Shown: positions 1 to 6,590, counted from the stretch's first letter. The stretch is 10,349 bases of DNA from a bacterium (GCA_003646045.1 QNDV01000050.1:1-10349); one strand, 5' to 3'. The notes: a model not told the origin generated them from the letters alone. A program made the numbers and translations.

Positions 1-450
1 AAGGCGCTGGCCCAGGCAGACCAGACTTTCGATCATGCCTGCATAACCGGCGTGGATACTGAAAAAAATCAAACGGCGGTTCTGCTCGTCGGCGATCTTC
101 TCGTAGTCGATGAGGGTGGCGCCCGTGTCCAGCAGGTGCTGCAGCATGGGCATGTTGTAGGGCTGCCCCTTGACCACGTGGGAGAAGTAGAGGTAGGTGC
201 GGTCCGGCCGCAGCTCGGTCAGGGGAATCTCTTTCACCGCCAACACGACCTTGGCCGGTGACAGATCCTCGGTGACGGTGGCGCCGGCCGCGGCGTACTC
301 GTCGTCCTTGAAGACACGGATGGGGGAAGGCTGGACCAGGAATTCAAGATCGTGGTCGGCGGCCAACGTCACCACGTCGGCAGGCACCAGGGGAACCCGG
401 CGCTCCCACTCGTTCTTGTCTTCCCGGCGGATACCGACGGTCACGCTCAT
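1..450 (-). CDS. Lysine-ketoglutarate reductase / alanine dehydrogenase-type N-terminal domain protein (partial)
   Basis: Only the first 150 residues are present; the gene runs off the left edge. The ATG at 450-448 is preceded by an AGGTGA ribosome site about 6 nt upstream. The opening GIRREDKNEWERRVPL, the segment YFSHVVKGQPYNM (residues 88-100), LIDYEKI (113-119) and HAGYAGMI (133-140) are hallmarks of the AlaDh/PNT N-terminal fold, in the version found in lysine-ketoglutarate reductase/saccharopine dehydrogenase (AASS-type) proteins. Members of that family act on lysine and 2-oxoglutarate or on saccharopine using NAD(P), in the cytoplasm. Because the NAD-binding and C-terminal parts are outside the window, I cannot tell a full bifunctional enzyme from a stand-alone LKR-like protein or another AlaDh/PNT relative. 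Its promoter candidate lies at 516-544, divergent from the dinB-like gene. Confidence 0.8.
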   Translation of the reverse strand, partial: MSVTVGIRREDKNEWERRVPLVPADVVTLAADHDLEFLVQPSPIRVFKDDEYAAAGATVTEDLSPAKVVLAVKEIPLTELRPDRTYLYFSHVVKGQPYNMPMLQHLLDTGATLIDYEKIADEQNRRLIFFSIHAGYAGMIESLVCLGQRL

Positions 451-515
451 GCTGTCACCTGCCGAAACGCACGCTGGTGTGGAAATTGGGGCACACGGTG
501 GGGCCCGGTCCCGCC

Positions 516-544
516 AAACTAGGTGGCCGGATGGGGCGCGTCAA
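516..544 (-). promoter_or_regulatory. Possible sigma70-type promoter for the LKR-like gene
   Basis: On the minus strand TTGACG (544-539, five of six matches to the -35 consensus) is followed after 17 bp by TAGTTT (521-516, three of six matches to -10). It lies about 66 nt upstream of the ATG at 450. The -35 is good and the -10 is poor, so this is a candidate only. Confidence 0.35.
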
Positions 545-572
545 GCACCGCGCGCAGGGCTGTCAAGAAGCC

Positions 573-601
573 GTGACACGGTGACCGTGACGCGCTAGAA
601 T
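573..601 (+). promoter_or_regulatory. Near-consensus promoter for the dinB-like gene, with a palindrome in the spacer
   Basis: GTGACA (573-578, five of six matches to TTGACA) is separated by exactly 17 bp from TAGAAT (596-601, five of six matches to TATAAT), giving a 5' leader of about 55 nt before the ATG at 664. A perfect 6-1-6 inverted repeat, CACGGT-G-ACCGTG (577-589), begins on the last -35 bases and fills most of the spacer. A protein bound there would sit between the two promoter elements, so an operator is plausible. Confidence 0.55.
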
Positions 602-663
602 CCCGTCGCGGTCGCAAGTGGCGGCCGCCACCGTAACCATGGCTCCGCCAGGAGGGATCCGGT

Positions 664-1137
664 ATGTCCGCCACCAGGTATAGTGCGCCGTTGAAGCTGA
701 CGCTTCTGTACTTCAGCCGTACGATCAGTGTCTTCAAGGAAGAGGATTCGGGCTTCGCGCCCACCCCCGGCCAGTTCACGGTGGCCCAGCACGTGGCCCA
801 CGTCGCCCAGACCATCAACTGGTTCATCGAGGGCGCCTTCCGCCCCGAGGGCTTCGACATGGACTTCGGCGCCCAGCATGCCGCGGTGCGCGAGGTCGCT
901 TCCTTTGCCCAGTCGGTGGCCCTGCTGGCCAAGGCCGTGGACGACGCGGCGGCGGTGCTCGACGCCAAGTCGGACGAGGACATGATGCAACCCCTGCCGG
1001 CGGGACCGATCATGGGCGAACAGCCCCGGGCAGCCATCGTGGCGGCCATCAGCGAGCACACCGCCCACCATCGGGGTGCGCTGGCGGTGTACGGCCGCTT
1101 GCTGGGATACTCGCCGCCCATGCCCTATATGGACTAG
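664..1137 (+). CDS. DinB-superfamily protein
   Basis: This 157-residue protein has the length and histidine pattern of the DinB/YfiT four-helix-bundle superfamily. H46 lies in the helix QHVAHVAQTINWF, and H132 and H136 lie in EHTAHHRGALAVYGRL; these three are the likely metal-binding triad. Superfamily members include metal-dependent thiol S-transferases (bacillithiol, mycothiol or glutathione users) and many proteins of unknown role; nothing here fixes the substrate. It has no signal peptide and should be cytoplasmic. The start is supported by AGGAGGG at 650-656, 7 nt before the ATG. It stands alone, with its own promoter at 573-601, and converges on the PepSY-TM gene across the inverted repeat at 1153-1184. 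The name DinB is historical and does not by itself imply DNA-damage control. Confidence 0.85.
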   Translation: MSATRYSAPLKLTLLYFSRTISVFKEEDSGFAPTPGQFTVAQHVAHVAQTINWFIEGAFRPEGFDMDFGAQHAAVREVASFAQSVALLAKAVDDAAAVLDAKSDEDMMQPLPAGPIMGEQPRAAIVAAISEHTAHHRGALAVYGRLLGYSPPMPYMD

Positions 1138-1152
1138 CTTCCCGCTGGAACA

Positions 1153-1184
1153 ACGAACCCCCGACCTGCGGGCCGGGGGTTCGT
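1153..1184. terminator. Inverted repeat between convergent genes, probable shared terminator
   Basis: ACGAACCCCCG (1153-1163) and CGGGGGTTCGT (1174-1184) are perfect 11-bp complements around a 10-nt loop. The repeat lies 15 bp after the dinB-like stop and 23 bp after the end of the convergent PepSY-TM gene, the expected place for a bidirectional terminator. No U-tract follows on either strand, so termination may be weak or factor-assisted. Confidence 0.6.
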
Positions 1185-1207
1185 CGCCTGTCATATGCAG
1201 GTCGTTT

Positions 1208-1768
1208 TCAGCCGCCGGCCCTGGCCACCACGGCATAGATCAGTGGCAATGCAACGCCGAGGGCCATCATGACGCCGCCCCGGCCCTTCAGGCCCTTGCC
1301 CCCACGCACCAGCCAGATCCCCGTCAGCGACAGCACGCAGAGTATGCCGGCATAGACATCCGCGATGCCGGTCCAGGGTGCCTTGCCCGAGTTCAGGTGC
1401 ATGAAGTTCAGGTCGTAGAACAGGGAACGGCGGGCAAAACCGTGCTGAGCGACTTCACCCGTGACCAGGTTGACGTCATACTCGACACCGTCCTGGAAGA
1501 TCTGGAACCGGTCCGGCGCCGCCCGCCAGGTACTCTTGATGGGTCCCTCGATGGCCAGCTGCTCCATGACCAGCGGCTTGATCAGGTCGGTTGGTCCCGT
1601 ACCCGGCGCCTCGATGGTGAACTGCTCCAGGGTACGGCTGTAGTTGGCGTCCCAGTGGTGGGCATGATTGACCGCGATACCACTTATGGCATACACGAGG
1701 GTCAAACCCACGGCGAGAAAACCCAGCTCCCGGTGCAGGGTGCGGCAGATCTTCCGGAATTTCCGCAC
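1208..1768 (-). CDS. PepSY-associated TM-helix membrane protein
   Basis: This 186-residue protein has three hydrophobic segments, at about residues 14-33, 134-154 and 164-182, with a polar, probably periplasmic, region between the first two. The short basic N-terminus with LHRELGF, the motif NHAHHW (34-39) just after the first helix and MHLNSG (123-128) before the second match the PepSY-associated TM family. H12, H35, H37, H38 and H124 could bind a metal or heme, but this is inference. The start is GTG at 1768-1766, only 4 nt after the stop of the DUF4920 gene, so it is probably translated by coupling; no good Shine-Dalgarno is visible. The pairing with a secreted DUF4920 protein suggests a shared periplasmic or envelope role, possibly in metal or redox handling. 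The exact function is unknown. Confidence 0.75.
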   Translation of the reverse strand: MRKFRKICRTLHRELGFLAVGLTLVYAISGIAVNHAHHWDANYSRTLEQFTIEAPGTGPTDLIKPLVMEQLAIEGPIKSTWRAAPDRFQIFQDGVEYDVNLVTGEVAQHGFARRSLFYDLNFMHLNSGKAPWTGIADVYAGILCVLSLTGIWLVRGGKGLKGRGGVMMALGVALPLIYAVVARAGG

Positions 1769-1772
1769 GGCG

Positions 1773-2243
1773 CTATTCGACGACGACGGCGCCGGTGCCG
1801 GTGATCTGGTACAAGGTCATGCAGCTGCTGACCTCGTCCTCGTCGAATTCCTCGCCGTGCTTCTCGGCTTCGGCGGCGCAGACCTTTTTGGTCTGTTCCA
1901 TGGTCAGCTCATTGGCCGTCCACACGCCCTCGGCGATGAGGGTATCGCCCTTGATGTCGGCCGGGAAGACGATGACGCCGTCCTTGACCTTCACCCGCAC
2001 GGTCTCGCCTTCCTTGTCACCGGCGATGGTGACCCAGCAGCCGCGGTGGGCGCAGACGCCGACGGCGGTGCCCTTGACCCGGACAGTCTTGCCGATATAG
2101 TCGTCGGGGCTGGCCAGCAGGTCGCTTACCTTTACCAGCTCGGTGCCGGTGACACCTTCGCCATAGACCTTGTCCTTGGCTACCGCGCCGCTGACGCAGG
2201 CCAGGATGAGAGCACAAGTGAGCAGGGTCGAGATCGTACGCAT
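1773..2243 (-). CDS. DUF4920 domain periplasmic protein
   Basis: This 156-residue protein starts with a signal peptide: MRTIS, a hydrophobic core to about residue 19 and a probable signal-peptidase I site AVA|K at 20-23. C16 is preceded by LA, but the lipobox is poor, so a soluble periplasmic protein is more likely than a lipoprotein. The mature part carries the DUF4920 pattern: YGEGVTG, a KTVRVKGTA strand, VCAHRGCW (C64, C69, W70) and VRVKVKDGVIVFP. The paired cysteines suggest metal or thiol chemistry; C122 and C141 near the C-terminus could form a further pair. The biochemical activity of the family is unknown to me. The ATG at 2243-2241 has GAGG 10 nt upstream, a slightly long spacing. 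The downstream PepSY-TM gene follows after 4 nt, so the two form an operon. Confidence 0.8.
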   Translation of the reverse strand: MRTISTLLTCALILACVSGAVAKDKVYGEGVTGTELVKVSDLLASPDDYIGKTVRVKGTAVGVCAHRGCWVTIAGDKEGETVRVKVKDGVIVFPADIKGDTLIAEGVWTANELTMEQTKKVCAAEAEKHGEEFDEDEVSSCMTLYQITGTGAVVVE

Positions 2244-2292
2244 GGCGGTTTTTCCTCGTCGTTGGATGTTTCAGGCCCGTCGGAACCTGGTT

Positions 2293-2332
2293 GTGCGGCC
2301 GCCGCACGCAGCGTCGCGGCTCCCCCGGAGCC
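2293..2332. repeat. Two short GC-rich hairpins between the esterase and DUF4920 genes
   Basis: GTGCGG-CCG-CCGCAC (2293-2307) and GGCTCC-CCC-GGAGCC (2318-2332) are each perfect 6-bp stems with 3-nt loops, 10 bp apart. No U-tract follows either one. They may slow or end transcription from the typA-esterase unit, or fold in the DUF4920 leader; the sequence does not decide. Confidence 0.4.
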
Positions 2333-2333
2333 A

Positions 2334-2362
2334 AATGTGCGGTGGCGAAGTGGGATTTTCAA
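2334..2362 (-). promoter_or_regulatory. Weak candidate promoter for the DUF4920-PepSY operon
   Basis: On the minus strand TTGAAA (2362-2357) is followed after 17 bp by CACATT (2339-2334, three of six matches). It sits 10 bp beyond the esterase stop and about 90 nt before the DUF4920 ATG. The -10 is poor. Confidence 0.25.
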
Positions 2363-2371
2363 GTCCGACGA

Positions 2372-3346
2372 TCAACCCGGGTTCCCGGGCAATGCCCGAC
2401 GCAGGCCCATGGCCAGTCCGTTGCGCCAGTTGATCCAGTTGTGTCCGGCGTTGCGCGGGGAGAACGTCACATCGGCCCCGCCGTCCCGCAGGGCGGCGAC
2501 CAGCCGTTGGTTGCTGTCGAGCAGCCATTCCAGGGTGCCACAGTCCAGGTGCCAGCGCAGCGGTCTGGGATCACCCTGTCTGACCTGGGCCAGGAAAGAC
2601 TCTTCTCCCGCGAATGGGGACTGTCGGCGTGTCTCCGGCGAAAACAGGAAGGCCCCAGACTGGGTCACAACCGTCTGGAACAGGTCCCGTCGCTCCCAGG
2701 CGAGTTGAGCACTGAGTAGCCCTCCGAGGCTGGCACCCCAGGCGACGCGGCGGCCATCGCAATGTACCCGCTGCTCCACCGTGGGCAACAACTCGTCGGC
2801 CAGGAAGCGCCGGTAGTCGGGGTTGAAGAAGTACTCTGGTGTGCGCTCGGTCGGCGGGACAAAAACAAGATGGGCCGGCGCCACTTCCCCGCGATCCAGG
2901 AGTCTGTCGTAGACCTGGGGCACCTTGCCCCAGCCGAAGAAGGCCTTGCCGTCCTGGAACAGCACCACCGGCAGTCTGGATTCGGCCCGGCCCGGTGGCG
3001 AGTATATCAATACCCGGCGCCGCTGGCCGAGGATGAGCGATTCGACTTCGAGCCTCAACACGCGGCCGCGCGGCCCCGCAGTACCCGTATCGGCATCCGG
3101 ATCGGACCGATACTCCGGGCCGGTGAGATTGCTCGCGTACTCCCACCAGGGATTGAGTCGTGGATTGTTGTTGTCGGGGTCGGGGCGACGGCCACCGTCG
3201 GCATCCTGCCAGGCGTATTCGAAGTAGACATCGTCCGGCAGGTCGAAAGGGGTCAAATCGGCTGTCGGCAGGGGTGCTTTCTGCCAATCCGTGAGGTCGG
3301 ACAGCAAATGCGTGGCCCAGGACGGTGGGACCAGGTCGATCCTCAT
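2372..3346 (-). CDS. Enterochelin esterase (Fes) / esterase D-type alpha/beta hydrolase
   Basis: This 324-residue protein has an N-terminal beta-sandwich-like region (about 1-90, with TDWQKAPLP and YFEYAW as in the E-set domain of Fes-type esterases), then an esterase-D alpha/beta hydrolase domain (about 95-320). The nucleophile elbow GASLGG gives S206, and H302 in AGHNWINWRNGL is the likely catalytic histidine. The acid is less clear; D268 or E273 in LDCGTLEWLL are candidates. VVLFQDGKAFF (127-137) and the PERTPEYFF-like stretch (PPTERTPEYFF, 164-174) are typical of this branch. It has no signal peptide and should be cytoplasmic. Fes enzymes open ferric catecholate siderophores, but no siderophore genes are visible here, so another ester substrate is equally likely. 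It is the last gene of the typA run. Its own ribosome site is poor, and a 10-codon ORF overlaps its ATG. Confidence 0.8.
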   Translation of the reverse strand: MRIDLVPPSWATHLLSDLTDWQKAPLPTADLTPFDLPDDVYFEYAWQDADGGRRPDPDNNNPRLNPWWEYASNLTGPEYRSDPDADTGTAGPRGRVLRLEVESLILGQRRRVLIYSPPGRAESRLPVVLFQDGKAFFGWGKVPQVYDRLLDRGEVAPAHLVFVPPTERTPEYFFNPDYRRFLADELLPTVEQRVHCDGRRVAWGASLGGLLSAQLAWERRDLFQTVVTQSGAFLFSPETRRQSPFAGEESFLAQVRQGDPRPLRWHLDCGTLEWLLDSNQRLVAALRDGGADVTFSPRNAGHNWINWRNGLAMGLRRALPGNPG

Positions 3347-3375
3347 GCCCTGTCCGCGGGTGCCTTGATTGGCAT
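3343..3375 (-). CDS. Possible 10-codon coupling ORF ahead of the esterase
   Basis: An ATG at 3375-3373 preceded at 5 nt by GGAGGG (3386-3381) opens a frame for MPIKAPADRA and ends at a TGA (3345-3343) that overlaps the esterase ATG as ATGA. It begins 20 nt after the stop of the thiamine-binding-like gene. The esterase ATG itself has only AGGG placed too close to it, so ribosomes loaded on this short ORF could restart on the esterase. No stop-free in-frame start exists for the esterase in this gap that would use the strong ribosome site. Alternatives are a chance start, or the trace of a frameshift that once joined this N-terminus to the esterase. Confidence 0.4.
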   Translation of the reverse strand: MPIKAPADRA

Positions 3376-3395
3376 GGCGACCCTCCGCAATCGAT

Positions 3396-3704
3396 TCAGG
3401 TGCTCAGGTCCCGCCCGGTCTTGGCGCGCAGGGTCTCCACCTTGGCGTCCAGTCGTCCGGTGTGCCCTTGGCGATCGTCGATCTTGATCTGCACGGCGAT
3501 GCGTTCGCAATCCACGGCCATGGCCTCGCGGCACTGCTTCACCACGGCCATGACCTCGTCCCACTCCCCCTCGAGGGTGGTACCCATGGGGCCCAGCCGG
3601 TAGGGCAGGCCACAGTCATCGATGATCTCCAGGTTGCGCTTCACGTAGTCGCTCACCGACGCACCCTTGTCCGTGGGATAAAGGGAGAACTCCAACAGTA
3701 CCAT
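3396..3704 (-). CDS. MTH1187-family (DUF77) thiamine-binding-like protein
   Basis: This 102-residue protein matches the MTH1187/YkoF-like family in length and pattern: the opening beta strand VLLEFSLYP, S18-Y20 in the first helix, GPMGTTLEGEWDEVM (38-52) and KIDDRQG near the second half. Structures of this family show a ferredoxin-like fold that forms oligomers; some members bind thiamine or its pyrimidine part. No transport or catalytic function is proven for most. It is cytoplasmic. I chose the ATG at 3704 because GGAGG (3714-3710) lies 5 nt upstream; a further upstream in-frame start at 3731 would overlap the end of typA and lacks such a site. It follows typA by 19 bp, so the two are almost certainly cotranscribed, with the esterase after it. 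Confidence 0.85.
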   Translation of the reverse strand: MVLLEFSLYPTDKGASVSDYVKRNLEIIDDCGLPYRLGPMGTTLEGEWDEVMAVVKQCREAMAVDCERIAVQIKIDDRQGHTGRLDAKVETLRAKTGRDLST

Positions 3705-3723
3705 GAATTCCTCCGTGACCGGG

Positions 3724-5544
3724 TTAATCACCTTCGCCGGACAGCCGCGCCCGCTTGGCCGCCTTCTTGCGCTCGTTCTCGTCCAGGATCGACTTGCGCA
3801 AACGGATCGACAGGGGTGTCACCTCGACGTACTCGTCGTTGTTCACGTGTTCCATGCACTCTTCCATGCTCATCTTCAACGGCGGGGCCAGCTTCATCTT
3901 CCGGTCGGTGCCCGATGCCCGCATATTGCTCAGCTGTTTCGCCTTCTGGGCGTTGATCAGGATTTCCTCATCCTTGTTGGCCGCGCCGACCACCTGGCCG
4001 GTGTAGAGCTCGTCCCCCGGCGCAATAAAGAAGACGCCCCGGTCCTGCAAGGCATCCAGGGCGAAAGCCACGGCCCTGCCCCCGTGCATGGAGATGATAC
4101 TGCCGGTGGTGCGACCGGGAATGGAGCCCTTGAAATACTCGTACTGGTGGAAGCGGTGGTGCATGACGATCTCGCCGGCGGTGGCGCGCAGCATGTGGCT
4201 GCGGAACCCGATGAGCCCGCGGCTGGGAATGTGGAATTCCAGCAGTGTCCTCTCGTCCTTGTGCTCCATGGCAATCATGTCGCCCCGGCGCGTGGCGGCG
4301 AACTCGATCACCGTACCGGCCAGATCGGCGGGTACGTCCACGGACAGTATTTCCACCGGCTCGGCTTTCCTGCCGCCGATCTCCTTGAAGATGACCTGGG
4401 GCTGCCCCACCATGAACTCGAAGCCTTCGCGCCGCATGTTCTCCATGAGAATGGAAAGGTGCAGGATTCCGCGTCCGGACACCTTGAACGTGTCGGCACT
4501 GGCGGTGTCCTCCACCCAGAGGGCCACGTCCCGTTCGGCCCCCCGGTACAGACGCTCGCGGACCTGCCGGCTGGTGACGTACTTGCCCTCCTTGCCGTAG
4601 AAGGGCGAGTCGTTGGGCATGAAACTCATGGTCAGGGTGGGATCGTCCACGGCGATCAGGGGCAACGGTTCCGGATTGTCGGCGTCGGCCAGGGTATCCC
4701 CGATATCCACGCTCTCCAGGCCGACCACGGCACAGATATCGCCGCAGCCCACTTCCTGCACCTCGGTACGACCCAGATTGTCGAATACGTAGAGCCGCCG
4801 GGCCTGGGTCCGGATCTGACTGCCGTCTCGTTTCAGCAGCACCACCGGTTGCTTGACGCGAAGGCTGCCCCGCACCACGCGTCCCACACCGATGCGCCCC
4901 ACGTAGTCGCTGTGATCCATGGCTGCCACCAGCATCTGTAGCGGTCCCTCCACCTGCGGCGGCGGCGGCACGTGGTTCACTATCATGTCCAGCAGGGGCG
5001 ACAGGTCCTTGCGCTCGTCCTCCAGTTCGGCGGTGGCCCAGCCGTCCCGTCCGGCGGCATACACTCCCCTGAAGTCCAGCTGCTCGTCGCTGGCTTCCAG
5101 CTCCACGAAGAGGTTGAAGATCTCGTCCAGCACCTCGTCCGGGCGGGCACCCCGGCGATCCACCTTGTTGATCACCACCACGGGCTTGAGATCCAGTTGC
5201 ATGGCCTTCTGCAGCACGAATCTGGTCTGGGGCATGGGCCCCTCGAAAGCGTCCACCAGCAGCAGTACGCCGTCGGCCATTTTCAGGACACGTTCGACTT
5301 CGCCCCCGAAATCGGCGTGGCCCGGGGTATCGATGAGGTTGATACGCGTACCGTGATAGGTCACCGCGAAATTCTTCGAAGTGATGGTGATGCCGCGCTC
5401 CCGTTCCAGGTCATGGGAATCCATCACCCGCTCCTGGACCTGCTGGTCCTTGCGAAAGACGTCGCACTGGCGGAGGATCTGATCCACCAACGTGGTCTTG
5501 CCGTGGTCGACGTGGGCGATAATGGCGACATTGCGGATGTCCAT
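3724..5544 (-). CDS. typA: Ribosome-associated GTPase TypA/BipA
   Basis: This 606-residue protein has the full length of TypA/BipA. The GTPase motifs are clear: AHVDHGKTTL (10-19, G1), ERGITI (49-54, next to the G2 region), DTPGH (72-76, G3) and NKVD (126-129, G4). EF-G-like domains follow, then the TypA C-terminal domain with IPSRGLIGFRS, NMRASGTD and YVEVTPLSIRLRK. TypA binds the ribosome in the GTP form and helps 50S assembly and growth under stress such as cold. The start at 5544 is favoured by AGGGGA 6 nt upstream and by the usual N-terminus (MDIRNVAIIAHVDHG); an upstream in-frame start at 5598 adds residues without a family match. From memory, the C-terminal third (for example IPGRTTGSIISM and APPLKMSMEE) looks nearer to TypA of non-gammaproteobacterial groups than to E. 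coli BipA. Confidence 0.97.
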   Translation of the reverse strand: MDIRNVAIIAHVDHGKTTLVDQILRQCDVFRKDQQVQERVMDSHDLERERGITITSKNFAVTYHGTRINLIDTPGHADFGGEVERVLKMADGVLLLVDAFEGPMPQTRFVLQKAMQLDLKPVVVINKVDRRGARPDEVLDEIFNLFVELEASDEQLDFRGVYAAGRDGWATAELEDERKDLSPLLDMIVNHVPPPPQVEGPLQMLVAAMDHSDYVGRIGVGRVVRGSLRVKQPVVLLKRDGSQIRTQARRLYVFDNLGRTEVQEVGCGDICAVVGLESVDIGDTLADADNPEPLPLIAVDDPTLTMSFMPNDSPFYGKEGKYVTSRQVRERLYRGAERDVALWVEDTASADTFKVSGRGILHLSILMENMRREGFEFMVGQPQVIFKEIGGRKAEPVEILSVDVPADLAGTVIEFAATRRGDMIAMEHKDERTLLEFHIPSRGLIGFRSHMLRATAGEIVMHHRFHQYEYFKGSIPGRTTGSIISMHGGRAVAFALDALQDRGVFFIAPGDELYTGQVVGAANKDEEILINAQKAKQLSNMRASGTDRKMKLAPPLKMSMEECMEHVNNDEYVEVTPLSIRLRKSILDENERKKAAKRARLSGEGD

Positions 5545-5597
5545 GACAGCTCCCCTGGAAGCGATTCGTTCCTGCGCGCTCGTTGCGCGGCGGCCCA

Positions 5598-5626
5598 AGG
5601 ATAGTCACGGCGACGCGGCACGCCAA
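5598..5626 (-). promoter_or_regulatory. Candidate typA promoter
   Basis: On the minus strand TTGGCG (5626-5621, four of six matches) is followed after exactly 17 bp by TATCCT (5603-5598, four of six matches), about 53 nt before the typA ATG. A second minus-strand -10-like hexamer, TATACT (5672-5667), lies further upstream but lacks a -35. Confidence 0.4.
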
Positions 5627-5642
5627 CCTCGGGAATCCACTC

Positions 5643-5674
5643 TTGACAGGATTTCACGTGTTGTGGAGTATAGG
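5643..5674 (+). promoter_or_regulatory. Candidate promoter for the TrmB-family regulator
   Basis: A perfect TTGACA lies at 5643-5648. At 17 bp spacing the -10 would be GAGTAT (5666-5671, three of six matches); at 20 bp it would be TATAGG (5669-5674, four of six). Transcription would begin at about 5678-5682, inside the inverted repeat at 5675-5690. Confidence 0.45.
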
Positions 5675-5690
5675 GTTGTCGTAAGACAAC
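5675..5690. promoter_or_regulatory. Inverted repeat in the typA/trmB-like spacer, candidate operator
   Basis: GTTGTC-GTAA-GACAAC is a perfect 6-4-6 inverted repeat. It falls on the expected start site of the regulator gene, 61 bp before its ATG, and also lies upstream of typA. Winged-helix regulators of this kind often bind such sites near their own gene, so autoregulation is plausible; it does not match the archaeal TrmB site (TACT-N3-AGTA) I know of. Confidence 0.45.
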
Positions 5691-5751
5691 AATTACTTGA
5701 TCTATGACTCTGACGTGCTCAGCATGCCAGTTTTTTCATTGGAGGCCGACT

Positions 5752-6576
5752 ATGCACCGGGACACCGCATTGGTCCAGGCCCTGCACGACCTGGGTCTGA
5801 CCCAGACTGAAGCCGACGTCTATCTCGGCACATTGCGGGCCACCACCGGCGGTCCGGCCAGTGGCTACCGCATCGCCCGGGATATCGGTCGCGACCCTGC
5901 CAATCTGGGCAAGGTGATGGCTGCCCTCGTGCGCCACGGCGCCGTTCGTGTCGTCCAGGATCGCCCTCGACTCTACGAACCGGTGGACCCTGCGGTATTC
6001 ACGGCCGGTATCGTCGATCACCTGAAGATGAGACGTGAGGAAGTGCTGGCCGGACTGGCAAACCTGAGTCCCCCGGCCTCGGCGGTACCGATCCTGCTGC
6101 CCGACCTGGAGTCGAGCCTGACCCAGGCGCACCGGCTGCTGGAATCGGCCCACGACACGGTATTCCTGCAAACCGACCCCGATACGGCGTCCCGACTGGG
6201 CCCGGCCCTGCGCGCGGCCGGCGAACGGGGCTGCCAGGTCCGCATCCTCAGTGCGGCGCCGGTCAAAGGCTGCGGTGGCGAATTGACCATCGTGCCGGGA
6301 CCACACGGGGACGAGGCGGTATCAGGGCTGCAATTGGTGGTGGATGAGGAAGCCTGGCTGGTAGGCACTGGCGCGGCGGACCCGGATGATGCCTGTGGCT
6401 ACTGGGGCCGCCAGCGCCCGGTGGCCCGTGCCCTGGCCGCCACTCTCGAATCCCTGCGCACCGCCAGCGGTCTACGTTGCGAAATGGCTGCGGCTGCCGG
6501 CGCAGGCGGCGCCACGGTACGCACACCACTGAAATTCCTGGTTCGTCACGACAAGGGCGAACCCCGGACCGGCTGA
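5752..6576 (+). CDS. TrmB-family transcriptional regulator
   Basis: This 274-residue protein begins with a TrmB-type winged helix (about 6-80): ALHDLGLTQTEADVYLGTL is the diagnostic first helix pair, followed by SGYRIARDIGRDPANLGKVM as the recognition part and a wing ending in RPRLYEPVDP. A short helical linker (83-104, KMRREEVLAGL) leads to a C-terminal region (about 110-250) with the pattern VFLQTDPDTASRLGPALRAAGERGCQVRIL, like the phospholipase-D-fold effector part of TrmB proteins, but without an HKD motif. The start at 5752 is set by GGAGG (5741-5745); an in-frame ATG at 5704 has no ribosome site. It is divergent from typA. TrmB proteins commonly sense sugars, and a GlgX-type gene begins 3.3 kb away, but no direct link is visible. 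Confidence 0.85.
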   Translation: MHRDTALVQALHDLGLTQTEADVYLGTLRATTGGPASGYRIARDIGRDPANLGKVMAALVRHGAVRVVQDRPRLYEPVDPAVFTAGIVDHLKMRREEVLAGLANLSPPASAVPILLPDLESSLTQAHRLLESAHDTVFLQTDPDTASRLGPALRAAGERGCQVRILSAAPVKGCGGELTIVPGPHGDEAVSGLQLVVDEEAWLVGTGAADPDDACGYWGRQRPVARALAATLESLRTASGLRCEMAAAAGAGGATVRTPLKFLVRHDKGEPRTG

Positions 6577-6590
6577 AATTCCCCAGGCAT

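Noticed and set aside
519..1236. Long minus-strand open frames across the dinB-like gene.
   Set aside because: The plus-strand dinB-like gene has a ribosome site, promoter and family motifs; the minus frames lack all three.
2244..2257. Lipoprotein signal in the DUF4920 protein (cysteine at residue 16).
   Set aside because: The residues before C16 (ILA) do not make a normal lipobox, and a better signal-peptidase I site AVA|K follows at 20-23.
1668..2708. A 346-codon open frame on the plus strand.
   Set aside because: It runs antisense across the DUF4920 gene, an intergenic gap and part of the esterase gene, all with better evidence; no ribosome site or family pattern.
3703..4941. A 412-codon open frame on the plus strand.
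   Set aside because: It is antisense to typA, whose protein matches its family throughout; the frame is open because of high-GC codon bias, and the translation (many H, G, L, V repeats) resembles no protein.
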